From Flavobacterium antarcticum DSM 19726 (GTDB taxonomy: Bacteria > Bacteroidota > Bacteroidia > Flavobacteriales > Flavobacteriaceae), in the NCBI RefSeq assembly GCF_000419685.1, contig NZ_ATTM01000002.1, positions 310,001 to 374,000 of the forward strand: a stretch of DNA of 64,000 bases, in the 5' to 3' direction. The position numbers and the translations under genes were made by a program. Numbering within the stretch: position 1 is the stretch's first letter; every line of letters begins with the position of its first letter. The notes under the pieces are model-generated. The model ran no database searches and was not told the DNA's origin. It worked only from the letters and a program-made list of their open reading frames with translations. Positions 45,088 to 53,866 of this stretch are shown here, piece by piece.

Positions 45088-45327
45088 TTAAAGCAACAGT
45101 ATAACGACTAATCCTACAAAAGCACCAAAGGCAATAATTAAAACCTTCCAAAATACATTTCCATTTTTTAGCTCCATAAATTGGAACGCTACGGTCCAAA
45201 ATTTGAGCAATGAAAGGCCCATAATTACAGGGACCATATACGTTGGGTTTGCAAATGTGGCGGTCAAAGCCGTGAGTAGAATTAATACCAACAAAATTAG
45301 ATAAGTAGAGTTTAGTGTAAGTTTCAT
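45088..45327 (-). CDS. Cytochrome c oxidase subunit IV-like small membrane protein (NorF position)
   Basis: A 79-aa protein with three hydrophobic segments (YLILLVLILLTALTATF, YMVPVIMGLSLLKFWTVAF, VLIIAFGAFVGLVVILLL), the COX4/prokaryotic subunit IV pattern. It is the last gene of the nor operon, 1 base after the NorE-like gene. In other denitrifiers this place is taken by NorF, which helps to mature or stabilise NO reductase. Confidence 0.85.
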   Translation of the reverse strand: MKLTLNSTYLILLVLILLTALTATFANPTYMVPVIMGLSLLKFWTVAFQFMELKNGNVFWKVLIIAFGAFVGLVVILLL

Positions 45328-45328
45328 C

Positions 45329-45901
45329 TTAAAATAGTAAATAGATTATCGGAAATAATAACAGCCAAATGAGGTCGCATAAATGCCAAAACGACGCACC
45401 CGCTTCAACATCTTCTAGTAAAACGTTTTCCTTCTTTTTTACAATGGAGCGTCTAACGAAGAACAAGATCACAACGCCGGTCAATACGTGAAGCCAATGA
45501 AAAGCGGTCAAAAACCAATAGAACGTAAAGAATAAATTGTGGTCCATATCGAGTCCTGCTTGAAGTTTTTGATAGTATTCCACTAATTTCAACAGTAAGA
45601 ACGCCAGTCCGAAAAGCATGGAAATATTGAAGAATTTCCCTGCTTTATCCCACTCTTTTCCTTTAAAAAAGTGAACGCCTCGCGCCACAAAAAATCCGCT
45701 GGTTAAAAGCAAAACTGTGTTTGCCGTTGCAATTCCTTTGTTTAATAATTGGGCGCTTTCATGGAACATTTCACGTTCAAGTGAACCGTAATACGCCATC
45801 GCCAAAAGTGCCATTCCAAAAGTGAATAATTCCAAGTAAATGACAATCCAAATTAAAATTCCTCCTGGAGGATAGTAAATTGATTTATAGTTTATTTCCA
45901 T
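45329..45901 (-). CDS. norE: NorE-like cytochrome c oxidase subunit III family protein
   Basis: A 190-aa membrane protein of the COX3 fold with five helices (IWIVIYLELFTFGMALLAMAY, TVLLLTSGFFVARGVHFF, FTFYWFLTAFHWLHVLTGVV, ASFWHLCDLIWLLLFPIIYL). WHLCDLIWLLLFP is the family's C-terminal signature. Being shorter than aa3 subunit III and located in the nor operon, it is best called NorE. Its start overlaps the hemerythrin/PAS gene by 10 bases. Confidence 0.88.
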   Translation of the reverse strand: MEINYKSIYYPPGGILIWIVIYLELFTFGMALLAMAYYGSLEREMFHESAQLLNKGIATANTVLLLTSGFFVARGVHFFKGKEWDKAGKFFNISMLFGLAFLLLKLVEYYQKLQAGLDMDHNLFFTFYWFLTAFHWLHVLTGVVILFFVRRSIVKKKENVLLEDVEAGASFWHLCDLIWLLLFPIIYLLF

Positions 45902-46860
45902 TCTAATAGTCTTTTTTGTCCGTCAATATGTTTCAATTCGGTGATATCTTGCGACATTTCAACCACGCCTTTGTATTCTTTTTGTGCATCTCTTACGGCA
46001 AAATACCGAATGTAAATCAGCCGTTCTTTGTAGGTAATCCAAAAAGAAGCTTCATTCTGTTTCCCCGAACGAAATGCTTCTACGATTTGCAAAACCGTGT
46101 CCACACTTTTCGGCGGATGGCAAAAACGCACTTCCCGACCAATTACTCCAGGACTTCTAGGAAAAACACGTTCCTCTCCCCGATTGTAAAAAATCACTTT
46201 GTCGTTTTCGTCCACATAAGTAATGTCAATCGGCAAAGTTCTGAACAATAAATTGACTTGTTCCACCGTCATCATTCCTTCGTCAAAATGCGAAGCCGTT
46301 TCTGAAAACACAACATCTGTTCTACGCGTTATATCTTCGGAAGGATGAATGTACGCTTGTTCGGCAGGATAGTTTTTCGGTGTTTCTTTCAACATCCAAC
46401 CAATTTCGTCTTCGCCTTTTCTCATGGTTTGCCAATCTTCATCGGTCAATAAATCCATCGAGTTTGGAAAAAGTTTGCTTTCTTCAACGTCTAATAAACG
46501 TTGCAAATTTTGCGTCAGCATGCCTGTGTTGTGTTGAACGGAAGTAAAATCCTTGTCGTCCAAATTGGTTCTTATAATTCTAAAGATCTCCCGAATCGTA
46601 TCGTGAAAAGACCACATTCCTTGCGAAGGTCCCGTCCAACCTTTCTTCTCTAAATAAGGGAATAATTGGTTTTCCTTGCGTTCAAATCTTTTTTCAACCG
46701 TGGCCAAATGATTGAATACGTTGTAGAATTTCTGAAACTCTTCGCGAACGTCAATTGCATTTAATTCGTTGAGTAATCCATTGATTAAATCGGCTTCCAA
46801 AAAGTAGGTGTGAATCGGATGCCCTTCGGTAATTTTGGGGGTTTGTATATCTGTGTCCAT
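45892..46860 (-). CDS. Hemerythrin-like (DUF438) plus PAS domain protein of the nor operon
   Basis: A 322-aa soluble protein. Residues 10-140 form a hemerythrin-type four-helix bundle with spaced His/Glu (EGHPIHTYFLEAD, NHLATVEKRFERKENQLFP, WSFHDTIREIF, DVEESKLFP). After a DUF438-like middle part, a PAS domain (about 200-315, LPIDITYVDENDKVIFYNRG, CHPPKSVDTVLQIVEAFRSG) follows. A di-iron site that binds O2 or NO and a PAS sensor fit a role in NO handling or in feedback on denitrification; similar proteins accompany nor or hcp genes. It has no output domain, so a direct regulatory role is uncertain. Confidence 0.85.
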   Translation of the reverse strand: MDTDIQTPKITEGHPIHTYFLEADLINGLLNELNAIDVREEFQKFYNVFNHLATVEKRFERKENQLFPYLEKKGWTGPSQGMWSFHDTIREIFRIIRTNLDDKDFTSVQHNTGMLTQNLQRLLDVEESKLFPNSMDLLTDEDWQTMRKGEDEIGWMLKETPKNYPAEQAYIHPSEDITRRTDVVFSETASHFDEGMMTVEQVNLLFRTLPIDITYVDENDKVIFYNRGEERVFPRSPGVIGREVRFCHPPKSVDTVLQIVEAFRSGKQNEASFWITYKERLIYIRYFAVRDAQKEYKGVVEMSQDITELKHIDGQKRLLEWK

Positions 46861-46861
46861 G

Positions 46862-48625
46862 TTACTGGTGTTTAATTTTCTCGTACAGCTTGACCATCGA
46901 TTTCAGCAAAGCTTGTGGCGAGGTTAATATTTGGTAATGGTTGTGTCCAAACATTTGCGGTAAGTAATATTTGGCTTGATTTTCAATCGCAAGCGCGTAA
47001 GTATTGATGTTTTTCTCGTTGAGTTCCCGCAACGCTTGTTTTATATCTTGAATGCCGTATTGGCCTTCGTATTTGTCGTAATCATTGGGCTTCCCGTCCG
47101 AAAGTAAAATAATCCATTTGTTCTTCGCGTCGACTTTCTCCATTCTAGCTGCAGCATGTCGCAATGCAGGACCAATTCGAGTGTAGCCGTTGGGTTGAAC
47201 GGAACCTATTTTATCTTTGGCGTGTTGCCATTTTTCGTTGAAATCTTTGACCGTTAAATAAGTCGTGAAGTTTCTAGTTTTCGAATAAAATCCATCGATG
47301 GCAAATGAAATATCAAACTCTTGTAGAATTTCTCCAAACAAAATCGATACTTCTTTTTCGACATCAATCACTCGGTTTCCAGCCGCATAGCCGTCGCTTG
47401 ACAAACTCAAATCGAGCAATACCAAAATGGCAATTTCCTTGTCTTTTTTTCGGTTTGCCAAATAAATCCGCTCGTCCGGTGATTTCCCCGAATGCAAATC
47501 CGAATATAAATCGGTTAACGCATCCAAATCAAACTCCTCGCCTTGCAATTGGCGGCGTTGTTGTTGCATTTTATTGTTGACACTCGTCAACATTTTTCGC
47601 AAACCATTCAGCGTCGTTTTATATTTATTGATTGTGTTTTTGTAATACGTATCGTGCGTTTTCAATTGTGTTTTTGGATACACTTTGCAAAAATCATCCA
47701 GATACGCGCGCTTTTTGTAATTCCACTCGTTGTATTTGAGGTGAAAGCCAGTCGCATCAATTTCGGCACTTTCTGCAATCGAAGTATTCTCAATAAAATC
47801 CGCTTGATAAACCGAATGAACCGTGTCGTCCACTCGTACGGTAAATTTCATTTTCATGTCTTCCAACGCTTCTTGGTGACTTTTTAATTCGTCTTTTCCG
47901 TCGAAATCACGCCAGTTTCCATTGAATTCTTCAGCAGTTTCAATCTTTTCAAAACTGTGCATCAACACATAATCTTCTTGTTGCTTTTTGTCAATTGCCA
48001 ATGAATTGATTTCTTCCACCGCTTTTGCTTGCAAAGTAGTTTTGGCAACTACATTATTTGCTTTTTTGATTTGGTCGTCAAAATTATGCAGCGAATCAGC
48101 AACTTCTATTTCAATCGTATTCAACATCCATTTGCCATAAAGCCATGAAACATCAGGCATTTTGGTTTTGGGATGCAAAGGAATTTGTGGAACTGCATTT
48201 TCGTAAAAAAGATGCAACGACGGATAATCTGCGAAGAGTTTTGTCAAAACTTGTGGCGCTGTTTCAATCGCTTTTTCAGAAGATAAAAGTTCAGTTTGAC
48301 CGCTTTCTGTCCAATTTAAGTCTAAACTTTGTTGAACACACAAATAAACCACACGGTAAAAATAGTATTGTAGATTTTCTTCTTTGGTTGAAAATAAAGC
48401 GCAACTAATCGGTAGAAAAAAGTTTTTGTTTTTATAACCGCCTTCACGTTCAGCAGGGAAAATTTCAATAGCTCGAGCCGATAACGCACGAGCAAATAGT
48501 GTTAATCGTTGTTTGATATCCACCAAATTCACTTGCCGACTTAGTACTTCTGCATTGTTGTATTTTCGGTTTCTGAAATATTTTGTAGCTTTTTCAAAAA
48601 TGTATTCGTCTAATTCAAATCCCAT
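46862..48625 (-). CDS. norD: NO reductase activation protein NorD (VWA domain)
   Basis: A 587-aa protein with a C-terminal von Willebrand A domain: MIDAS LVLLDLSLSSDGYAAG (DxSxS), TRIGPALRHAA (Thr), and ILLSDGKPNDY (Asp). The long N-terminal part is helical and lacks named domains. With the MoxR-type ATPase NorQ encoded just upstream, it forms the chaperone pair that inserts the FeB or otherwise activates NorB. Length is close to the family norm. Confidence 0.93.
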   Translation of the reverse strand: MGFELDEYIFEKATKYFRNRKYNNAEVLSRQVNLVDIKQRLTLFARALSARAIEIFPAEREGGYKNKNFFLPISCALFSTKEENLQYYFYRVVYLCVQQSLDLNWTESGQTELLSSEKAIETAPQVLTKLFADYPSLHLFYENAVPQIPLHPKTKMPDVSWLYGKWMLNTIEIEVADSLHNFDDQIKKANNVVAKTTLQAKAVEEINSLAIDKKQQEDYVLMHSFEKIETAEEFNGNWRDFDGKDELKSHQEALEDMKMKFTVRVDDTVHSVYQADFIENTSIAESAEIDATGFHLKYNEWNYKKRAYLDDFCKVYPKTQLKTHDTYYKNTINKYKTTLNGLRKMLTSVNNKMQQQRRQLQGEEFDLDALTDLYSDLHSGKSPDERIYLANRKKDKEIAILVLLDLSLSSDGYAAGNRVIDVEKEVSILFGEILQEFDISFAIDGFYSKTRNFTTYLTVKDFNEKWQHAKDKIGSVQPNGYTRIGPALRHAAARMEKVDAKNKWIILLSDGKPNDYDKYEGQYGIQDIKQALRELNEKNINTYALAIENQAKYYLPQMFGHNHYQILTSPQALLKSMVKLYEKIKHQ

Positions 48626-48635
48626 AATACTGTAT

Positions 48636-49421
48636 TTAAATCATTAAATCACACAAATCTTTTAGTGCTTGAATGGTTTCCAATTCGTCTGTCAACGGTT
48701 CAACAATCGCCACGTGAACCGATAATCGTTTCGGCAGACCGTTGTGAATTAACTTTGCAGCATCCACTAATAAGCGTGTGGAAACCGTTTCTGTCAATCC
48801 CAACTCGGTTAAGTTTCTAATTTTCGAAGCAATGCCAACTAATTTCGAAGCAATATCAGCTGAAATACCTGTTTCGTTTACTAAAATTTCAACTTCAATT
48901 TTAGGTTGTGGGTAATCAAATGAAAGTGCTACAAAACGTTGTCTCGTAGAGGGTTTCAATTCTTTAAATCCTTTTTGGTAACCAGGATTAAAAGAGGCAA
49001 CTAGTAAAAACTCTTCGTGTGCTTTAATGGTTTCGCCTAATTTATCAATAAACAATTCGCGTCTGTGGTCCGTTAACGAGTGAATCGCAACGATAACATC
49101 CGGTCGAGCTTCTGCAATTTCATCTAAATATAAGATGTAACCTTTTTTGACAGCGATTGAAAGTGGGCCGTCAATCCAAATGGTTTCTGCTCCTTTGATG
49201 ATGAATCTTCCGATCAAATCCGTTGCAGAAGTTTCCTCGTGACAACTGACTGTGACTAGTTTTTTGCCAACTTCATTCGCCATAAATTCAACGAATCGGG
49301 ATTTCCCAGTTCCTGTTGGACCTTTGATCAGCAAGGGCATTTTGAGTGCGTTAATTTGTTGGAACACGCTTATTTCCGAGCCGATGGCTTTATAAAAAAC
49401 AGTGGTTTCTTGTACTAGCAT
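48636..49421 (-). CDS. norQ: MoxR-type ATPase NorQ (CbbQ/NirQ/NorQ family)
   Basis: A 261-aa AAA+ ATPase. Walker A GPTGTGKSRF (residues 34-43), Walker B LYLDEIAEARPD, and VATSFNPGYQ-like VASFNPGYQKGFKELKPSTR as sensor 1/arginine region. The NorQ C-terminal domain follows. It acts with NorD in NOR maturation. A terminator-like hairpin between norB and norQ would keep it at a lower level than the enzyme subunits. Confidence 0.94.
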   Translation of the reverse strand: MLVQETTVFYKAIGSEISVFQQINALKMPLLIKGPTGTGKSRFVEFMANEVGKKLVTVSCHEETSATDLIGRFIIKGAETIWIDGPLSIAVKKGYILYLDEIAEARPDVIVAIHSLTDHRRELFIDKLGETIKAHEEFLLVASFNPGYQKGFKELKPSTRQRFVALSFDYPQPKIEVEILVNETGISADIASKLVGIASKIRNLTELGLTETVSTRLLVDAAKLIHNGLPKRLSVHVAIVEPLTDELETIQALKDLCDLMI

Positions 49422-49435
49422 AATTTCTTTGTTTT

Positions 49436-49486
49436 AAAAAACCGAAACCAAAAGTCACAGCGACAACTCTGTTCAATTGGTCTCGG
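49436..49486 (-). terminator. Terminator/attenuator between norB and norQ
   Basis: On the minus strand CCGAGACCAA pairs over 10 bp with TTGGTTTCGG (49477-49486 with 49442-49451, one G-U), loop 25 bases, followed by TTTTTT (49436-49441). As norQ is still needed, partial termination is likely. Confidence 0.75.
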
Positions 49487-49519
49487 CTTAACGCCAAAAT
49501 AAATTTGGCCCCTAATATT

Positions 49520-50857
49520 TTAAATTTCTTTTTCTAACGCTTCGTCTGTTGGTCGGCCGTATTTGATGAATTCAATGATGAACATTACAATTCCAGTCGT
49601 AAATAAAGACGCACAAAGTAATAAAACTACAAAGTGAACTGCTACTTCATTTTGAACATCCATAAAGTCTAGTTTTTGCTTACGCTCCAAATAAACTTGA
49701 GCAACTCCAGCAACTCCAAACGCAACGGTCATTCCTAACATTCCCACATTGGATAACCAAAAAGCCATGTGACCTTGAGTCGTATTGTAGCGTTTTCGAC
49801 CAGTCATATTTGGCAACGCATAACTAATAATTGCTAAAACAATCATGGCATAAGCACCCCAGAATGCGTAGTGTCCGTGCATGGCTGTAACTAAAGTTCC
49901 GTGTGTAAAGATGTTTGTCTGCGGTAAAGTATGTGCAAATCCTAACAATCCAGCTCCAACGAACGATACAATTGACGCACCAATAGTCCAGAATAAAGCA
50001 ATTTTGTTGGGATGTGATTTCTCGCCTTTTCGGTACATATTCACAGCAAATAATGCCATTGCCAAGAACGCTAACGGTTCCAATGCAGAGAATACACCTC
50101 CTACGATTAACCAAATTTTATTTACTCCGATGTAGTAATAGTGGTGACCTGTTCCTAACAATCCTGATAGGAAAGTTAAACCTACAATTACGTACAACCA
50201 TTTCTCTATAACTTCTCTATCAACACCCGTCAATTTAATCAATAGGTAAGATAAAATACCACCCATAATCAATTCCCAAACCCCTTCAACCCATAGGTGA
50301 ACAACCCACCAACGGAAAAATGAATCCGTTACTTGACTGTCAAACCAAATCATTCCAGGTAAATAAAGCAAAGCTGCAAAAACAAGTCCCATAGTTAAAA
50401 CCAAGGCTGTTGTAGTTCGACGTTCTGCTTTCCAGAGTGTGGTGAGTATAATTCCTAAAAATAACAACACGTTGATTACTACTAAAAAGTCAAGCTCACG
50501 TGGAATCTCAAGGAATTTTCTACCTTCCCAAATATTGAAGTGAAAACCTACAATGGCTGCGACTCCAACAATGGCAAGCGAAATTAATTGTACATATGCC
50601 AGTTTTACACTCATCAATTCGCGTTGTGCTTCTTCCGGAATAATATAATAAGCCGCACCCATAAATCCGGTTAATAACCAAACTACTAGTAAATTCGTGT
50701 GAACTGCTCTTGCTGTGTTAAATGGAATCCAGTCGTGTAAACCGTCCATTCCGATACGGGCAAAGCCCATGATAAAACCGTAGATAATTTGTAATGCAAA
50801 CAATAACATGCATAAAGCAAAGAACCAATACGCTACTTTTTGAGATTTATATTTCAT
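49520..50857 (-). CDS. norB: Nitric oxide reductase large subunit
   Basis: A 445-aa, 12-helix heme-copper-family subunit of cNOR that reduces 2 NO to N2O. The ligands are visible: H53 (VHTNLLVVW) and H329 for low-spin heme; FeB ligands H187 (VVHLWVEGVWE), H238 and H239 (GTGHHYYYIG); heme b3 ligand H327 (MHGHYAFWG). The catalytic Glu residues are E191 and E260 (SALEPLA). The Tyr-His crosslink of oxidases is absent, as expected for NOR. It is preceded by norC after 15 bases. Confidence 0.97.
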   Translation of the reverse strand: MKYKSQKVAYWFFALCMLLFALQIIYGFIMGFARIGMDGLHDWIPFNTARAVHTNLLVVWLLTGFMGAAYYIIPEEAQRELMSVKLAYVQLISLAIVGVAAIVGFHFNIWEGRKFLEIPRELDFLVVINVLLFLGIILTTLWKAERRTTTALVLTMGLVFAALLYLPGMIWFDSQVTDSFFRWWVVHLWVEGVWELIMGGILSYLLIKLTGVDREVIEKWLYVIVGLTFLSGLLGTGHHYYYIGVNKIWLIVGGVFSALEPLAFLAMALFAVNMYRKGEKSHPNKIALFWTIGASIVSFVGAGLLGFAHTLPQTNIFTHGTLVTAMHGHYAFWGAYAMIVLAIISYALPNMTGRKRYNTTQGHMAFWLSNVGMLGMTVAFGVAGVAQVYLERKQKLDFMDVQNEVAVHFVVLLLCASLFTTGIVMFIIEFIKYGRPTDEALEKEI

Positions 50858-50872
50858 AATGTTTCTTTTAAA

Positions 50873-51319
50873 TTATTCAGTTACTTCTTCTTCATCTTGT
50901 GCCAATGGAGAAACTACGCGGTCAAAACCATTCAAGTCCAATTGACCAATCCATTTGAAATACGCGATCATCGCTTCCGTATCAGCGTCGTTCATTTCGT
51001 ATTTCACCATTTTACGTCCTTTTGGACCCCATGGAATTGGCGATTGAAGCACAGCTTTTATGTAGCCTTCGCCTCTTCGCTCCACAACTTTGGTCAATTC
51101 AGGAGCATAATAGCCTCCTTCACCCATAATCGTATGGCAACCCATACAATTGTTACTTTCCCAGATTTCCTTACCTCGGATAACTTGCGCATCAATCTTC
51201 TCATGGTGCGTCTGGTCGTTACTGGGCATGAAGGAATAAACCGTCAGGCCTATAAAGACCAGAAAGGTTACCACAGTACCACCCAGGAAAAACGTTCTTG
51301 CTTGTGATTTTGATAACAT
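50873..51319 (-). CDS. norC: Nitric oxide reductase cytochrome c subunit
   Basis: A 148-aa subunit: N-terminal membrane anchor (FFLGGTVVTFLVFIGLTVY, about 10-28), heme c motif C58-MG-C61-H62 (SNNCMGCHTIMGEGGYYAPELT), and an axial Met in RKMVKYEMND. It donates electrons to NorB. It is the first gene of the operon; an FNR-like palindrome lies about 80-100 bases upstream. Confidence 0.96.
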   Translation of the reverse strand: MLSKSQARTFFLGGTVVTFLVFIGLTVYSFMPSNDQTHHEKIDAQVIRGKEIWESNNCMGCHTIMGEGGYYAPELTKVVERRGEGYIKAVLQSPIPWGPKGRKMVKYEMNDADTEAMIAYFKWIGQLDLNGFDRVVSPLAQDEEEVTE

Positions 51320-51371
51320 AATTTTAAGATTAGTTAGACAATAAAAGACTTTTTTATCTTCTATAATAGTG

Positions 51372-51416
51372 CAAATTAAAAGAGAAAATTAAAGCTCTAT
51401 TATGACTTAAATCATA
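51372..51416 (-). promoter_or_regulatory. norC promoter with FNR/Dnr-type palindrome
   Basis: TATGACTTAAATCATA (51401-51416) is a near-perfect inverted repeat with ATGA-N6-TCAT half-sites, as in CRP/FNR-family sites that control nor genes. A TAATTTG box (51372-51378 on the minus strand, one base short of TAnnTTTG) would put the start near 51366 and the palindrome centre about 42 bases upstream, the class II activator position. The spacing is measured; regulator identity is inferred. Confidence 0.65.
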
Positions 51417-51511
51417 TTATTAAAAGTAATAAAGGATATATTTGTCCTTTAGCAGTTTAGAGATTGTAAAAGCTGAAAATTAGTTCTAATTAGGTCTTTT
51501 TGGTCAAAAAA

Positions 51512-51548
51512 GAAAAAAAAACCGTTTTAGCAGAGCGCTAAAACGGTT
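51512..51548 (-). terminator. Strong intrinsic terminator of the META lipoprotein gene
   Basis: AACCGTTTTAGC (51520-51531) with GCTAAAACGGTT (51537-51548), a perfect 12-bp stem. On the minus strand it is followed by a run of nine T. It lies 28 bases past the stop codon of the META gene. Confidence 0.92.
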
Positions 51549-51575
51549 CTTAATAGATATGATCTGGTGACTTAT

Positions 51576-52610
51576 TTAATCCACTTTCAGGAAAGTTATT
51601 AATTCTTTTCCGTCTTTGTCGAACATCGTAAAATGCAAATCTTCAAACTTATAACTAGCGGTTTGTTGTAAAGCTTGGTCAAATTTACCCGGAAGAACCA
51701 TGTCCTGACACATCATTCGAGTCATTGCCATGCCGCCAAACGTAATATTTCTTTCCGTTACAGACGTAATCTTTCCGTTAAAAGCGTTACAACCATTGTT
51801 TCCAAATATTTCCATCGTATTCAAATTGATTTCAAACCGTGGCATTTCTTCCCTCTGTCCTATTGCTTCTCCTCTAATTTTTACTGCAACATAGATGTCG
51901 TGTATTCTCATATCCGGTGTTGAAAGTGATTTTTTGGTAAAAGATAAAACTTCTTCATTCGCCTTATTACAGAACGACAGAATATTGTGCTCCACTTGAT
52001 AAACATAAATGTCTTTTACCGCAATATCAAATGCATCTGTAAGTGGCATATCCATACAATCTCTCAGTGTGGTTGACGTATTTTCAAACAACAACTTATC
52101 AGAAGTAACATTATAAATCACACCCGAAAAACTATTACACCCGTTATTACCTGAAAATCGATTTTTAGTCAAATCGATGTTCACATGTGGAATTTCATCG
52201 GACTCTTTTAAAACAACTCCTCTAATTTTGTTTAACGTCCAATCGCCTTGCAAAGCTATTCTTGTATCCTTAGTTTTGTCCAACGCTTTTACGAGTGTAT
52301 AGGTTAAAGAGGATTGATCTGCAGCAATTTTAGTATTGGATACGTCTTTTACCTTCACTTCAATTTTTTGCATAAAACCTTCTTCAAAGCTGAAACCTTC
52401 AATAGTTGCATAGAAATTCTCCCACTTGGCTTCCGCCAAATCAGAGTCGGTTGTTACTAACAAGCATTCGCCTTTTCCAGCTCCAGCATCGCATTCGGTT
52501 TTATAACCGCTTACCCAAAAAATCTTGTTTGCAGTGTGTGTGTTTTTCTTTGTTCCGCAGGCTTGCAAGAGCACAATCGTGACTAATATTCCGATGGTTT
52601 TTAAGTTCAT
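51576..52610 (-). CDS. DUF4377/META domain lipoprotein
   Basis: A 344-aa lipoprotein: signal peptide with lipobox LLQAC (Cys18), a DUF4377 domain (about 30-105; VSGYKTECDAGAGKGECLLV), then two META (HslJ-like) domains, the first with NRFSGNNGCNSFSGVI and a later RDCMDMPLTDAF, the second with EIFGNNGCNAFNGKI and TRMMCQDM. META domains are found in heat-shock and motility-linked lipoproteins; the role here is unknown. Monocistronic, with its own terminator. Confidence 0.9.
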   Translation of the reverse strand: MNLKTIGILVTIVLLQACGTKKNTHTANKIFWVSGYKTECDAGAGKGECLLVTTDSDLAEAKWENFYATIEGFSFEEGFMQKIEVKVKDVSNTKIAADQSSLTYTLVKALDKTKDTRIALQGDWTLNKIRGVVLKESDEIPHVNIDLTKNRFSGNNGCNSFSGVIYNVTSDKLLFENTSTTLRDCMDMPLTDAFDIAVKDIYVYQVEHNILSFCNKANEEVLSFTKKSLSTPDMRIHDIYVAVKIRGEAIGQREEMPRFEINLNTMEIFGNNGCNAFNGKITSVTERNITFGGMAMTRMMCQDMVLPGKFDQALQQTASYKFEDLHFTMFDKDGKELITFLKVD

Positions 52611-52798
52611 AGTTATAAAATTAGAAGTTTGTATTTATGGTTTCTTTAAATTTAAGAATTTGTTTGCAATTAGTCTGCCAAAGAACATACAACATGTCGT
52701 ATTCTTCGATCTTATTTTAATAATTCGCTACTATTCTTTTGCAACCCAAGGCTTTTTTAATAGGTTTGCAGCCTACTATTATTCCACACATTTAAACC

Positions 52799-53797
52799 AT
52801 GGATTCATTTACGCAAGTACTTTTAGGAATTGCTACAGTTGAAGTTATCGCTGGACGCCAACTCAAAAACAAAACCTTTATTTACGGTGCTATTTTAGGT
52901 ACGCTTCCTGACTTAGATGTAATCGTTGGACTTTTCATGGATCCCGTTTCTGGAGTCGCTATTCATCGGGGCATCAGTCATTCTATATTTCTATTTTTAC
53001 TCGTATCTCCTATTTTTGGTTGGGCTATTGCCAAAATTGAACGGGGGAAAATTAATATTCAGAGGGCAACGCTTGTAGCTTTTTTTGGTTTATTTACACA
53101 TGTACTTTTGGATTCTTTTACATCATGGGGAACTCAAATTCTGTGGCCTTTGTCGCACCGTTATGCGTTGAAGACCATATTTGTAGTAGACCTATTTTAT
53201 ACAATACCTTTACTAATTTCACTCATTTATGTCTACCGATCCAAAACACAAATATTACGTAGCACGTTTATGTGGCGAGGAATAATAATTAGTTCTGCTT
53301 ATCTTATTATCAGTTGTAGCATCAAATTATTTGCGTTGCATAAATTTGAAAACGCCCTGCAAAACCAAAACATTTCATACCGTGAAATCATCGTTAAACC
53401 AACAGCTTTCAACACAATACTATGGAATGCAAATATCGCAACTGCCGAAGGTTATTTATTAGGTGATTATTCGCTATTTGATACAAAACCAATTTCATTC
53501 AAATTATACAAAGGCGACAAATTAATGGAACAAAAAATTAGCAATGCATTGGATTTTAAAAAGCTGACTACAATCTCAGAAGGTTGGTATATTGTGAATA
53601 AGCAAAACGATAGGATTCTATTTAATGATTTGCGTTTTGGCTTATTAAATGATAATCCGGATAATCCACAGTTTGCTTTTAGCTATGAATTCAAACCAAA
53701 TACTGACGGAAGTTTCACAGTAGTGGAAGTTCCAAAAGCGAAGCGAGACGGCAAACTTTTACTACAAAAGTTATGGAAACGGCTGCAAGGAAATTAA
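52799..53797 (+). CDS. YdjM-type membrane-bound metal-dependent hydrolase
   Basis: A 332-aa protein of the LexA-regulated YdjM family. MDSFTQVLLGIATVEVIAGR, LGTLPDLDVIVGLFMDP, AIHRGISHSIF and FGLFTHVLLDSFTSWGTQIL give the conserved His/Asp metal ligands on the first four helices. After a further helix the C-terminal half is a soluble exported part, longer than in E. coli YdjM. The natural substrate is unknown. Confidence 0.88.
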   Translation: MDSFTQVLLGIATVEVIAGRQLKNKTFIYGAILGTLPDLDVIVGLFMDPVSGVAIHRGISHSIFLFLLVSPIFGWAIAKIERGKINIQRATLVAFFGLFTHVLLDSFTSWGTQILWPLSHRYALKTIFVVDLFYTIPLLISLIYVYRSKTQILRSTFMWRGIIISSAYLIISCSIKLFALHKFENALQNQNISYREIIVKPTAFNTILWNANIATAEGYLLGDYSLFDTKPISFKLYKGDKLMEQKISNALDFKKLTTISEGWYIVNKQNDRILFNDLRFGLLNDNPDNPQFAFSYEFKPNTDGSFTVVEVPKAKRDGKLLLQKLWKRLQGN

Positions 53798-53810
53798 TAT
53801 TTCAAACAAA

Positions 53811-53847
53811 AAAAAAAGGATGTAAAATTTAATTCCACACCCTTTTT
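53811..53847. terminator. Bidirectional terminator between hydrolase and ferritin genes
   Basis: AAAGGATGT and ACACCCTTT pair with one mismatch; A-run on the left and T-run on the right serve both converging genes. Confidence 0.65.
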
Positions 53848-53866
53848 CACCCATTTAAAAACAAAC

